This document shows, in pieces, positions 46,798 through 56,913 of a DNA stretch of 64,000 nucleotides. The notes below the pieces were generated by a model. It had not been told where the DNA came from. It saw only the letters and a program-made list of their open reading frames with translations, and did no database searches. Origin of the DNA: Phycisphaera sp. (GTDB lineage Bacteria; Planctomycetota; Phycisphaerae; Phycisphaerales; Phycisphaeraceae); the NCBI GenBank assembly GCA_016125215.1, contig WGMF01000013.1, positions 1-64,000 on the forward strand. Reading direction: 5' to 3'. Within the stretch, counting starts at the first letter, position 1. Every line of letters begins with the position of its first letter. The translations under genes were made by a program, and so were the position numbers.

Positions 46798-48276
46798 TCA
46801 CATCTCGCTTTCCCATTCTCTAAGTCGATCGTCTCCGATGAGCTTCCATCGCTGTGTCTGGCGGTCGAGTTTGCGCTGCATACGCCGTTGGACTTCGCCC
46901 AGCGCTTCTTCGGGTGTGCCGGCCCCCGAGAGGATGCGTGACGCGGCGACCTTGATCTCGTTCTGATACTCGGTCCAGATGCCCAGCTTCGGCCAGGTCC
47001 GTGCGCGGGGGCTGTGTGCCAGGTCGATGAAGACCTTGATGTATGGGTTGGGGTGAGACGCCACAAATTGCTCACTCACTTTCACCAGGGGCGGGAACTT
47101 CCGCTGGCCCATGCAGAGTTTCTCCAGCGCTTGGGGCGACGAAGCGTACTTGAGAAACTCAAAAGCCTCATCGGGGTGACGTGCCCCGCGTGGGATGACC
47201 CACACGTCGCTTTCCACAAGCGTATACGACTTGTCCGTGGGCAATACCCCGTCCACTCCGGGGAAGGGAGCCGCCCCCCACTGCAACCCGGGGGCCAATT
47301 TCTCGATGAAGTTGTACATCCACACCCCTTGCTGGACCATCGCGACGCGCCCGGAGAGAAAGCCGTTCTGCGCCGAGGCAAAACTCCCCAGCCCCGAGGC
47401 AAACCGGGCCACGTTCTCACGACCGAGTTGCTCGGCGTAGCTGGCATACCACATAAAGGCTGCAATGTTAGCGGGACTGTTCGCGGTGGCCTTGTCCCGA
47501 CCGTCCCACCACTGCCCATCAAACCACACCGGCCACATCGCGTCGTACCAGCCGGGCACGTTCGGGAGATAACCCACACGCACCAGCTCGAAACGACGGT
47601 CTGTTTTTTCCCGCTCGGTCAGTTCGGGGTATGTCAGTTCCATAGTTTGACCGTTACGCGCGATTCTGACTCGTGTCAGTTTGAGCGCGTCGCTATGCAA
47701 TTCGTCCAGCGTACCCGGGGGCCTGTCGGGGTCGAGGCCGGCTTCCTTGAAGAGTTGTTTGTTCCAGTGCAGCGCGAGGGTCGCCGGCGTCGAGGGCAGC
47801 GCCCAGACCATACCCCGGTGCGAGCAGGCGTCCCAGAGCACCGGCAGGTAATCGTCTTGATGGATACCCGCTTCACGCAGCCTGCGATCCAGGGGCATGA
47901 GCGCGCCGCGTTCGGCAAAGCTCGGCACGACCGCGCTGCCCAGCCCCGCGATGTCCGGCGGGTTGCCCCCCGCCGTCGCGAGCATGGTTTTTTCATAAAT
48001 CCGGCCCACGGGCAGCAGCTTCACACGGATGCGGTCCTGCGACTGATTGAAGTCCTCGACCACGCCCCGCATCGCGTCGAGCTCAAAGCCCGTCCACTTG
48101 TCCCAGTAGGTCACTTCAATATGCATGTCGCCAGTCTTACCGGGAGCTGATCGCTCACACGCGCTTGCCACACACAGACACACGAGGCTCAGACACACCA
48201 GGCAAAGACACACCGCCGCAAGGGGGGGGGATCTGGTAATTGAAATGGTTGGCCGCGGGTGCATCGCGCACGGCAT
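46798..48276 (-). CDS. sugar ABC transporter substrate-binding lipoprotein
   Basis: About 492 residues. The signal peptide (LAAVCLCLVCLSLVCLCVAS) ends at a lipobox Cys, so the protein is lipid-anchored in the periplasm. The mature part is a family 1 solute-binding protein: HIEVTYWDKWTGFELDAMRG, VVEDFNQSQDRIRVKLLPV, GNPPDIAGLGSAVVPSFAER, FLSGRVAMVQQGVWMYNFIE and PDEAFEFLKYASSP. It delivers an oligosaccharide to the two permeases encoded next. Open frame beyond 48276 is antisense to the large gene upstream and is rejected. With two sulfatases and fucosidases in the window, a glycan-derived sugar is a fair guess. Confidence 0.93.
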   Translation of the reverse strand: MPCAMHPRPTISITRSPPLAAVCLCLVCLSLVCLCVASACERSAPGKTGDMHIEVTYWDKWTGFELDAMRGVVEDFNQSQDRIRVKLLPVGRIYEKTMLATAGGNPPDIAGLGSAVVPSFAERGALMPLDRRLREAGIHQDDYLPVLWDACSHRGMVWALPSTPATLALHWNKQLFKEAGLDPDRPPGTLDELHSDALKLTRVRIARNGQTMELTYPELTEREKTDRRFELVRVGYLPNVPGWYDAMWPVWFDGQWWDGRDKATANSPANIAAFMWYASYAEQLGRENVARFASGLGSFASAQNGFLSGRVAMVQQGVWMYNFIEKLAPGLQWGAAPFPGVDGVLPTDKSYTLVESDVWVIPRGARHPDEAFEFLKYASSPQALEKLCMGQRKFPPLVKVSEQFVASHPNPYIKVFIDLAHSPRARTWPKLGIWTEYQNEIKVAASRILSGAGTPEEALGEVQRRMQRKLDRQTQRWKLIGDDRLREWESEM

Positions 48277-48384
48277 CGTAACCTGTTTGAGCCGTCGGAG
48301 ACTCGGGCATTGGGCCGGGTCGGTGCGATTACTGGCGGTTAAAACGGTCTGACAAGAACATTTAGGTTTGGATTGATCGGACTG

Positions 48385-48414
48385 TTGGGACGAGTGCCCT
48401 CGGTGTGGTAAGAT
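48385..48414 (+). promoter_or_regulatory. candidate promoter of the LEPR-XLL gene
   Basis: TTGGGA at 48385-48390 and TAAGAT at 48409-48414 with an 18-base spacer, 100 bases before the start codon. Sequence match only. Confidence 0.3.
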
Positions 48415-48514
48415 ATGGCTCAGCGGTGGGCCAGTGGGAGAAGCCGATCCCCGGACAGTCGGGCGGTACGTGATCCGCTCGTGGTGAGTATCTAGATCGG
48501 CAGAGTGGAACGGG

Positions 48515-51500
48515 ATGAAACGGAAGGGAAGAACGCTGCGCAGCGCGCGAAAAGCCGTTGCAAAAAAGAAATTACACCGATTGCACACCGACCGACCGAC
48601 GGGCTTGACCGCCTGTCCGGGTCGTGATGGTGTGGGTATGGGTGTTCTGGAACAGCTTGAGCCGCGCGTGCTGCTCTCGGCGGTCATCATCGATGACGGC
48701 GAGGCGGGTTTTACCACGACGGGCACGTGGGGCACGCTTGTTGAAGTCGGTCGGTACGTGCATGACGACCACACCTTCGCGCGCGATGGGGGTGGCGCGA
48801 ACACCGCCACATACACCTTCACCAACCTGACCCCCGGCAGGTATACCGTGGCTGCGACGTGGCGCGGCGACACCAACCGTGCGACCAACACCCCCTACGA
48901 GGTGTACGACGGCTCGACGCTGCTCGGCCGACTGCGCATCAACCAGGAGCTGAGGCCCGACGACATTACGGACGGCGGATTCGGGTACGAGTTCCTCGGT
49001 GACACGTGGAACGTGACGACCACGTCGCTCGTGGTGCGCATGAGCGACGACGCAAACGATTACGTCGACGCCGACGCGGTGAGGATCGAGCGCATCGGTG
49101 AGCTGCCCCCGCCCGCACCGGACGTGGCGCTCGAAGTCAACGGCGGTCAACTGATCTCGGGTGTGGACACCGTCGCTTTCGGCCAGACGCCGGTGGGCAC
49201 GCCGGTCGTCAAGACCTTCACCGTGCGCAACACCGGCCAGCAGACGCTCAACCTCGGTTCGATCGGCACACTCCCCGAGGGCTTTGTGCTCGCTTCGACG
49301 TTCGGGTCGAGCACGCTGGCCCCCGGCCAGTCCACGACGTTCGCGGTGAGCATGAGCGCGGCTGTGCCCGGTTTCCCTTCGGGCGTGTTGAGCTTCACCA
49401 GCAACGACCCCGACTCGGCTGAGAATCCTTTCACGATTAACATCCAGGGCACTGTCGCCGCGACGCCCGACCCGCTTTTGCCCGGTTACATCCAGACACG
49501 TTTGGCTTCAGGTCTCGGCAGCCCGACGGCGATGGCCATTGCCCCCGACGGCCGCATCTTCATTGCGGATCAGGGGGGCAAGCTCTTTGTCGTCGAGAAC
49601 GACCAGCTCCTGCCCACGCCGTTCCTCACGCTCAACGTCACCGCGGCCGGTGAACGCGGGCTATTGGGCATCGCGTTCGACCCGGATTTTGCGTCTAATC
49701 AATATCTGTATCTCTACTACACCGTCCCGCCCGACGCGACCGGCCACAACCGCATCAGCCGATTCACCGCCAACGGCAACACGGTCGTGCCCAACAGCGA
49801 GGTCGTGATCGTCGACCTGCCACCCGTGGGCTACATCCACAACGGCGGCGCGATGCACTTCGGGGCAGACGGCAAGCTCTATGTTTCCGTCGGTGACGGC
49901 TCCGTGCCGACCAACTCGCAATCCCTCAACTCGCCCTTCGGCAAAATCCTCCGTTTCAACAAGGACGGCTCGATCCCGACCGACAACCCCTTCTACAACC
50001 AGACGACCGGCGTCAACCGCGCGATCTGGGCCATGGGCCTGCGTAACCCCTTTACCTTTGCCATCCAACCCGGCACCGGCAAAATTTACGCCAACGACGT
50101 CGGGCAGGACAACTGGGAAGAAATCAACGAGATCGTCAAGGGCGGCAACTACGGTTGGCCGACGACAGAGGGGCCGACCGGCAACCCGTCGTTCGTCAAT
50201 CCCGTTTACGCCTACCAGCACGTCGGCGGGGCCTGCGCGATCACGGGCGGCGATTTCTACAACCCGACCAACGTGCAGTTCCCCAACGCCTACGTCGGCG
50301 GATACTTCTTCGCCGACCTGTGCGAGGGCAGGATCAAGTTCCTCAACCCCATCGACAACACCACCACAGACTTTGCCACCGGGCTCAAGTTCTCCGTGGG
50401 CATCCTGATCGACGCCGACGGCAGCCTGCTCTATCTCCAGCGCGGCTTCAGCGGCCACGACGGCGAGCTTTACCGCATCGAATACCCCGTTGCCCCGGTC
50501 GGCCCGTCCATCGTCACGCAGCCCCAGAGCGCCACCGTCCCCCTCGGCGGCGACGCGGTGTTCAGCGTCAGCACCTCGGGCACCACGCCGCTGCGTTACC
50601 AGTGGAAACGCGATGGCAACGACATCCTTAACGCCACCTCCGCGACCTACACGCTCCAAAACGTCACCCCCGACGACGATGGCGCGGTCTTCACCGTGGT
50701 CGTCACCAATGATTATGGCCTGGTCATCAGCGACGGCGCGACGCTCAGCGTTTCGAGCAACACCGCGCCGGTGCCCGTAATCCTCACACCCACGCTCGGC
50801 TCGCTCTACCGCGCGGGGACCACCATCCAATTCAACGGCGACGCGACCGACAACGAAGACGGCACGCTGCCCGACTCGGCGTTCACCTGGCAGGTCGATT
50901 GGTACACCGGCACCGTGGCCCGGCCGGAACTCCTGGCCACCACGGGCATCCGTGCAGGGTCGTTCACCGTGCCCGACGTCGTGCCCTACCTGCTGACCAA
51001 CGTCTTTTACCGCATCACGCTCACCGTGGAAGACTCGCAGGGCAGCAAGACCACCGTCACACGCGACCTGCAACCGGAGGTCGGCACGATCAACCTCGCG
51101 GCCAACGTGGCGGGCGTTTCGCTCATGCTCGACGGCGCCAACCACGCGGCGCCTTACAGTGTGCAAGGCGTCACGGGCGTCAAACGGCCCATCGGCGCCC
51201 CCGGAAGCGTGCAGGTCGGAGGCACCACCTACAACTTCACCGGCTGGTCCGACGGCGGCGCGATCGAGCACACCATCGTCACGCCCACGTCGAGTCAGAG
51301 CATCACCTTCACCGCGATGTATGCCGCCCCCACGCAAACGGTTTTCAAGATCGACGACCGTGACGCGGGCTTCTCGACAATCGGCAACTGGGGCTTCACC
51401 GTCGAGCCCGGCCGATACGTCGGCGACGACCACTCTTTTGCCATCAACAGCAACGGCGCGAACGTCGCCAGCTACACCTTCACCGGCCTGACCCCCGGCC

Positions 51501-53002
51501 AGTACCGTGTCTACGCCACGTGGCGCGGCGATACCAACCGCGCCACCAACTCGCCCTTCACGATCATCGATGGCACGGATACGCTCGGCACCGTCCGCGT
51601 CAACCAGCGGCTGGCCCCCTCGGGCATGACCCTGCAGGGCTTCAACTACACCCCGATCGGCAACGCATGGGAAGTCTACGCCAACACGCTCACCGTCAAG
51701 CTCAGCGACCTTGGCACCGACGGCTACACCGACGCGGACCAGGTCATCATCGAACGTGTCGGTGACAACGGCCAGCCCCCGCCGCCGGCCCCGGTGGTCG
51801 TCATCCTCGACGACCGCGACGCGGGCTTTGCCACCACGGGGAACTGGGGCTTCACCGTCGAACCGGGTCGATACGTCGGCGACGACCACTCCTTTGCGAT
51901 CGCAGGCAACGGCGCGAACACCGCGACGTGGACCTTCACCAACCTCGAGCCCGGACAGTACCGGGTCAGCACGACGTGGCGGGGCGACTCCAACCGCTCG
52001 ACCGTCACACCTTACACGGTGTTAGACGGCTCAACCGTCATGGCCACGAAGACCCTCAACCAGAGGCAGGCCCCCAACGACCTGACCACGGGCGGCTTTG
52101 CCTACGAAGACATCACGCCGATGGTCAACGTCTCGACCGGCACGCTCGTGGTGCGTGTGAGCGACCTCGGCGCCGACGGCTACATCGACGCCGACGCCGT
52201 GCGCATCGAGCGCGTGGCCGACGTGATCGACGGGCCGGAGATCGTGGTGTTTCTTGAGGGTGCCACGAGCCTGACCTCGGGCCAGGGCGTGGTGGACTTC
52301 GGCTCGACCATGCTCAACCAGCCGGTGTCGAAATCGTTCACGGTACGCAACGCGGGCAACCAGACGCTCAACCTCGGGGCGGCGACGCTCCCCGCGGGAT
52401 TCACGCTCACCTCGGGTCAGGGCGGCCTCGCGCTCGGCGCGGGCCAGAGTTCGATCTACACGCTGCGCTTCGACGCCTCCACCACAGGCATCGCCCAGGG
52501 CGCGTTCACACTCCCCAGCAACGACGCGGACGAATCGAGCTTTGTCATCAACGTGACCGCCTCGGCGGTGCCGCAGCGCTTCGTGCGGATCATCGACGAC
52601 CGTGATGCGGGGTTCTCGACCGTAGGCAACTGGGGCTTCACCATCGAACCCGGTCGATACGTCGGCGACGACCACTCCTTCGCCCGGGACGGCGGGGGTG
52701 CCAACGTCGCCAGCTACACCATGACCGGCCTGGAAGCGGGTGTCTACCGTGTCAGCGCGACTTGGCGCAGCGACCCCAACCGCGCCACCAACACACCTTA
52801 CACGGTGTTAGATGGCACCGCCACGCTGGCCACGGTGCTCATCAATCAGGAACTGGCCCCCAACGACCGGACCGAGGCCGGCTTTGCCTTCGAGGACCTG
52901 GGTCTGTTCACCATCACCTCGGGCACGCTCATTGTGAGGATCAGCGACAACGCCAACGACTACGTCGACGCCGACGCCATCCGGATCGAACGCGTCGCGT
53001 GA
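48515..53002 (+). CDS. giant secreted LEPR-XLL protein: sorbosone-dehydrogenase propeller with four golvesin-like repeats
   Basis: 1495 residues. The long basic leader ends in LEQLEPRVLLSA, the LEPR-XLL export signal of planctomycetes. Domains in order: golvesin-like unit 1 (~56-197, closing YVDADAVRIERI); choice-of-anchor D/ASH unit (~205-310); PQQ-type glucose/sorbosone dehydrogenase propeller (~325-655: GLLGIAFDPDF, WAMGLRNPFTFAI, QDNWEEINEI); Ig-like (~665-745, YQWKRDGNDI); PKD-like and Listeria-repeat-like parts (~755-935); golvesin units 2 and 3 (~940-1220); a second choice-of-anchor unit; golvesin unit 4 (~1335-1494). The repeats share GNWGFTVEPGRYVGDDHSFA. Likely surface-exposed and glycan-binding; sugar oxidation is possible but unproven. 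Confidence 0.88.
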   Translation: MKRKGRTLRSARKAVAKKKLHRLHTDRPTGLTACPGRDGVGMGVLEQLEPRVLLSAVIIDDGEAGFTTTGTWGTLVEVGRYVHDDHTFARDGGGANTATYTFTNLTPGRYTVAATWRGDTNRATNTPYEVYDGSTLLGRLRINQELRPDDITDGGFGYEFLGDTWNVTTTSLVVRMSDDANDYVDADAVRIERIGELPPPAPDVALEVNGGQLISGVDTVAFGQTPVGTPVVKTFTVRNTGQQTLNLGSIGTLPEGFVLASTFGSSTLAPGQSTTFAVSMSAAVPGFPSGVLSFTSNDPDSAENPFTINIQGTVAATPDPLLPGYIQTRLASGLGSPTAMAIAPDGRIFIADQGGKLFVVENDQLLPTPFLTLNVTAAGERGLLGIAFDPDFASNQYLYLYYTVPPDATGHNRISRFTANGNTVVPNSEVVIVDLPPVGYIHNGGAMHFGADGKLYVSVGDGSVPTNSQSLNSPFGKILRFNKDGSIPTDNPFYNQTTGVNRAIWAMGLRNPFTFAIQPGTGKIYANDVGQDNWEEINEIVKGGNYGWPTTEGPTGNPSFVNPVYAYQHVGGACAITGGDFYNPTNVQFPNAYVGGYFFADLCEGRIKFLNPIDNTTTDFATGLKFSVGILIDADGSLLYLQRGFSGHDGELYRIEYPVAPVGPSIVTQPQSATVPLGGDAVFSVSTSGTTPLRYQWKRDGNDILNATSATYTLQNVTPDDDGAVFTVVVTNDYGLVISDGATLSVSSNTAPVPVILTPTLGSLYRAGTTIQFNGDATDNEDGTLPDSAFTWQVDWYTGTVARPELLATTGIRAGSFTVPDVVPYLLTNVFYRITLTVEDSQGSKTTVTRDLQPEVGTINLAANVAGVSLMLDGANHAAPYSVQGVTGVKRPIGAPGSVQVGGTTYNFTGWSDGGAIEHTIVTPTSSQSITFTAMYAAPTQTVFKIDDRDAGFSTIGNWGFTVEPGRYVGDDHSFAINSNGANVASYTFTGLTPGQYRVYATWRGDTNRATNSPFTIIDGTDTLGTVRVNQRLAPSGMTLQGFNYTPIGNAWEVYANTLTVKLSDLGTDGYTDADQVIIERVGDNGQPPPPAPVVVILDDRDAGFATTGNWGFTVEPGRYVGDDHSFAIAGNGANTATWTFTNLEPGQYRVSTTWRGDSNRSTVTPYTVLDGSTVMATKTLNQRQAPNDLTTGGFAYEDITPMVNVSTGTLVVRVSDLGADGYIDADAVRIERVADVIDGPEIVVFLEGATSLTSGQGVVDFGSTMLNQPVSKSFTVRNAGNQTLNLGAATLPAGFTLTSGQGGLALGAGQSSIYTLRFDASTTGIAQGAFTLPSNDADESSFVINVTASAVPQRFVRIIDDRDAGFSTVGNWGFTIEPGRYVGDDHSFARDGGGANVASYTMTGLEAGVYRVSATWRSDPNRATNTPYTVLDGTATLATVLINQELAPNDRTEAGFAFEDLGLFTITSGTLIVRISDNANDYVDADAIRIERVA

Positions 53003-53172
53003 CCGTGTGGTAAATCCCGCCCTCTTCTCACCCTCGCCGGCCCGTGGCTCAGGCGTAAGGCATGGGGCTCTCCCCACTTACCCGCCCACTCGTTTCCCGC
53101 TTGGGCATCGCTCGGGTAGGCGATATCATATTGAGGTTCCACGGACGGTCCCCTCTCACCGGAAGCCGCACG

Positions 53173-55713
53173 ATGCGCAGCCTCTTCAAATTCCTGATCG
53201 GGTTCTCCGCCTTGTTCATCGCCGGCTGCTCGGCGTATTTCAGCGTGAAAGGATTGGGCACACTCTTTGCCGGCTCCGCGGCCGCGGTCATGGTCATGGC
53301 GGCCAGCCTCGAACTGGGCAAACTCCTGGCTGCGTCGTTCCTCTACCGCTACTGGGAGAAGATCACGTTCCTGCTGCGCGTTTACCTGACCCTGGCGGTC
53401 TTCGTGCTCATGGGCATCACCTCGCTGGGGATTTATGGCTACCTTGCGCGGGCCTACGAGCAGACGCACTCGACCATCGTCCTGCTCGAACAGAAGATCG
53501 ACACCGTCGCGCAGCAGAACAAAGACACCCAGCGCCAGATCGACGCACTGCTCGATGAATCGACGCGCACCGTCGAAACCGACCGCACCGACCTCGATAA
53601 AGAGCAGCAGCAGCTCACCGCGGTGAACAGGCTGCTCGACGAGTCGCTTGCCAGACTCAGTGAAAGGCGCGACGGCGCGCGGACCAGGCGGGACAAAGAC
53701 ATCGCTGACCTGCAGGCCGTCGTCGGCAACCTCGACGCGGACTTCCAGAAGAACGTCGAACTCGAACAGCAGGCCATTACCGACGCCAACACGCAGCTCA
53801 CCGCGCTGGACCGAGCGGTCGATGCGTACACCGCCGAGGGCGGGGCGGGGTTCCTCAAGGCCGACAGCATCAAGATCGGCCAGAAGCTGCGCGAGCAACA
53901 GAAGCCCGAGCGCGACGCGCTGGCGCTGACCATCCAAAAGCACCGCGATGCGATCGAGGCCCTGCGCAGCAAACGCGACAAAGACCAGTCCGCAATCCAG
54001 GCCCGGACCGAATCGATCGACGCGGAATACAAGCAGCGGCTGGCCGGCTTTGACACGGAAGAGCAGAAGCTGCGCGACGACCACGCCGCCGCCACCGCCG
54101 CGGTGCAGGCCCGCCTGACCGCGCTGCGATCAGCCAACCGGTCTTCCGGTGATGATCGAGACAAGCGCGTCGCCTCGCTCTACCAGAGGCTGCGCAGCGG
54201 GCAGGACGAGATCGCCCACATCCAAGCGCAGATCGCCGGCACCGACATCGGCTCGTACCGTTTCGTGGCGCGGGCCATGAACGCGCCGGTGGACGACGTG
54301 GTCAAGTGGCTGATCCTGATCTTCGTGCTGGTCTTCGACCCGCTCGCGGTCGCGCTGACCGTCGGGTTCAACATCGCGATGATGGCCGACAAGCCGGGCA
54401 CGCGCAAGGGTTCGGGAAATCGTGGGGACGGTCACGATGAAAAGACCGCCGACGGTGAAGGACCACGCGGCCAACCGGCGTGGGTCCCGGCGGGCATCGG
54501 GGTGATGGTGCTGGCGCTGCTGGTGGCGGGCGGCTGGTACGCGGCCCAAGGCTACCTAGCCCGGGAACGGACGCACCGCCACGCCCAGTGGGTCCCGACG
54601 AATTCGTTTGCTGTGCTCACGCTCAATCGTTCGGGCGGACAGGACGCGCTCGAGGCGATGTGCCGGCGCGTGAGGCTACCGTTCAGCAAACAACTCACCG
54701 CGTTGCTGTCAGACGGCTTCGACAAGGACGCGGATGTCTACGCCTTTATGGCTTACCCGCAATCGCAAGCGGACAACGCGACGCAGCCCGTGGTGCTTGT
54801 CGGGCTGGTGGCGGCGGTGTCCGACCCCTCGACAGCCGAGCGCAGCCTGGCAAGGTTCGTCGAGACGTCGACGGGTTCACTGATCCCCAGACAGCAAGCC
54901 GGCCTCGACCGCAGCCGGGCCATGATCCGCAGCGGCGAGGGGCGCTACCTCGACCCCGAGGGCGGCTTCTTTAGTTTTGCTCTGACTGATGACGCGGCGG
55001 TGCTCATGGTCGAGTTGGAGGGCGACCCGATGCACCCGGTGATCGAAGATGAGATGCAGCGGTTGCTCACACGCCACACGGCGGTGGCGGGGTCGATGGG
55101 CTCGGGGGTCTTGGGTGAACAATCGCAGGGCCTGCCCGCACGCGCGACGGTCGGCGATGGTGCGATCCGTCTCTGGTTCGACGCGCAGCGGTGTTTCGAG
55201 ATGATGCCCAAGAACCCGCAGGCCCAGGCACGCTACGACCAGTTGCAACGTTTCCTGAACTTCGACCTTGTGGTCAAGGCCGAGCCGACGCCTGCTCATG
55301 CGTTGAGCGTGACCGGGCGTTACACCTACGCGGTCGACCGCTTTGCCACGGGCAGCGCCAAGGGGCGTGACAGTGCGCCGACTCTCTTGACCACGCTTGG
55401 CGCATTGGGCCCGGTGGCCGAGGCGGGGACGCCGGGGTTGCTCATGGACCGCTGCGCCGACACGCTGGACTTCGACGCCCTGATTGCACGCCTGCGCTCC
55501 GCGCTGACCCGTGCATCGGGCGGTGCCACATCGGACGCCGTCGATAAGACCGGCTCAGCCAACACACACGACCCGCTCACCGAGGTTGTGGTGGACCAGG
55601 TTGTCGAATCCAACCGCGAGGCGCGCTTCAGTCTCGTCGCACGCTTTGGCGAAACGGTCGACTCCCCGCTCGACGCGGCGCTGGAAAGATTAGCCCCACC
55701 CCTTGCACGCTAA
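53173..55713 (+). CDS. coiled-coil membrane protein with large C-terminal domain, unknown function
   Basis: About 846 residues at the ATG starting MRSLFKFLIGF. Three membrane helices (~5-90) are followed by a long charged coiled coil (~97-345, rich in Glu/Gln/Arg/Ala heptads), a fourth helix (VVKWLILIFVLVFDPLAVAL), a short linker and a fifth (GIGVMVLALLVAGGWYA). The first half resembles the helix-coil-helix plan of DUF4407-like and phage-associated coil proteins. The last ~390 residues form a globular domain starting WVPTNSFAVLTLNRSGG, reminiscent of DUF3352-like extracytoplasmic domains. It is followed after six bases by a lipoprotein gene, suggesting an envelope complex. Not assigned to a known system. 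Confidence 0.82.
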   Translation: MRSLFKFLIGFSALFIAGCSAYFSVKGLGTLFAGSAAAVMVMAASLELGKLLAASFLYRYWEKITFLLRVYLTLAVFVLMGITSLGIYGYLARAYEQTHSTIVLLEQKIDTVAQQNKDTQRQIDALLDESTRTVETDRTDLDKEQQQLTAVNRLLDESLARLSERRDGARTRRDKDIADLQAVVGNLDADFQKNVELEQQAITDANTQLTALDRAVDAYTAEGGAGFLKADSIKIGQKLREQQKPERDALALTIQKHRDAIEALRSKRDKDQSAIQARTESIDAEYKQRLAGFDTEEQKLRDDHAAATAAVQARLTALRSANRSSGDDRDKRVASLYQRLRSGQDEIAHIQAQIAGTDIGSYRFVARAMNAPVDDVVKWLILIFVLVFDPLAVALTVGFNIAMMADKPGTRKGSGNRGDGHDEKTADGEGPRGQPAWVPAGIGVMVLALLVAGGWYAAQGYLARERTHRHAQWVPTNSFAVLTLNRSGGQDALEAMCRRVRLPFSKQLTALLSDGFDKDADVYAFMAYPQSQADNATQPVVLVGLVAAVSDPSTAERSLARFVETSTGSLIPRQQAGLDRSRAMIRSGEGRYLDPEGGFFSFALTDDAAVLMVELEGDPMHPVIEDEMQRLLTRHTAVAGSMGSGVLGEQSQGLPARATVGDGAIRLWFDAQRCFEMMPKNPQAQARYDQLQRFLNFDLVVKAEPTPAHALSVTGRYTYAVDRFATGSAKGRDSAPTLLTTLGALGPVAEAGTPGLLMDRCADTLDFDALIARLRSALTRASGGATSDAVDKTGSANTHDPLTEVVVDQVVESNREARFSLVARFGETVDSPLDAALERLAPPLAR

Positions 55714-55719
55714 ACCGCC

Positions 55720-56880
55720 ATGCAATCCCATCAGAATGCAAGCCGTCTGACTTTGTGGGCTATGTGCTGCGTGGTGCTGTGCCTGTGCGTCGTCGGCTGC
55801 AAGACGCCGGGACCGGCGCAAGCGTCAAAAACGAATTCACACTCGACCGGCAAGCCCCACACCGGCAACGCGCCAAACTCACAGCCTGACCTGCCGCGAG
55901 AAGGCCCCGATCAAGCCCGGATCGAAGAGACTCAGCCCCAGCCTCCCACGCAAGAAACCCCCGTACAGCCTCGCAACACGGGGGCAACTGAAGATCAAGT
56001 GCGCGCCGCACCAAGCGGTGACGGAGTGGCACCCACCCGGACAGGTCAACTCGCTGAGCAACCCGCACAGCCTGTCACGGACAAGCCGATCGGTTCTACC
56101 GCCCGGGCCGCGGTCACTTCCACCGTAAATCCCCCGGGTGTCGCACCACAACCGAACCAGGCAACCGTTGTCGAGCCGAAGGCCCCTCTCACAACCCCAC
56201 CGCAATCCCCCACCATGCCCGCCGGCGTTTCGGGGATACCCCTTCCCCGACCCACGCCGAGCGAGGCGCGACCATCCGTGCCCCCCCTGTCGCTGCACCC
56301 TGAGACCGGAGTGGATCAAGCCACACAGGCTCATCCGACCCGAACCATTCACTTGCCGTTCGTGGTTGATGACGATCAAACCACCGATCACGATCGAGGC
56401 GCGTCGGACGCTCGTGCCAGCGACCTCCCAAACCCGTTGGGCCAACCCATCCCCCGGGCACAGGCCATACAACGTGTAAGTCTCTCCACAGCGGCCTACA
56501 TCGCGCTGCGATTCAGCGGTCAGCCGGTGGTGTTGCTGGCCCGGGCCGCGGCGTTGCGGGCGCTCGGTGAAAGCGACGAGCCGACCGTGCGCGTGATCGA
56601 GTTAAACGACTACAAACCACCTGAAGGCGAACTGGCCGACAAAGGCGTGCCATCCCTAAAACTGCCGGGCTGGCTCGAAGACTGGGATGCAGAGCTTACG
56701 AGACAGGAGCGCGACGCGGGCGATCGAGAACATTCGCTGGACAAGTCACGACAGCAGCGTGCACAACTCCTCGACAGCCTCAAGAGCTGGCTCGAACGCG
56801 ACAAGATCGAACCCGCCAACAACACCCAGCCCCCGGAACCCCCGGAAACCCCGGCCCCCTTGCCCCTGCCAGTTGAGTAG
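55720..56880 (+). CDS. proline-rich lipoprotein, unknown function
   Basis: 386 residues. The leader MCCVVLCLCVVGC is a lipobox signal. A ~200-residue Pro/Gln/Thr-rich linker follows. A small conserved-looking core then reads VSLSTAAYIALRFSGQPVVL, LLARAAALRALGESDEPTVR and KLPGWLEDWDAELTRQERDA, with a helical and Pro-rich end. It starts six bases after the coiled-coil gene and should be co-expressed with it. The core length and linker suggest reach through the cell wall to a partner. Confidence 0.75.
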   Translation: MQSHQNASRLTLWAMCCVVLCLCVVGCKTPGPAQASKTNSHSTGKPHTGNAPNSQPDLPREGPDQARIEETQPQPPTQETPVQPRNTGATEDQVRAAPSGDGVAPTRTGQLAEQPAQPVTDKPIGSTARAAVTSTVNPPGVAPQPNQATVVEPKAPLTTPPQSPTMPAGVSGIPLPRPTPSEARPSVPPLSLHPETGVDQATQAHPTRTIHLPFVVDDDQTTDHDRGASDARASDLPNPLGQPIPRAQAIQRVSLSTAAYIALRFSGQPVVLLARAAALRALGESDEPTVRVIELNDYKPPEGELADKGVPSLKLPGWLEDWDAELTRQERDAGDREHSLDKSRQQRAQLLDSLKSWLERDKIEPANNTQPPEPPETPAPLPLPVE

Positions 56881-56913
56881 ATCGGGCACACCCGCAACAG
56901 ACACCGATTCCAA

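Noticed and set aside
48277-48891. N-terminal extension of the binding-protein gene
   Set aside because: The extra ~205 codons are antisense to the LEPR-XLL gene and would bury the signal peptide and lipobox inside the protein.
53062-53172. Upstream start for the coiled-coil protein
   Set aside because: The 37 extra residues are polar and have no family character; the ATG at 53173 directly begins a membrane-entry sequence.
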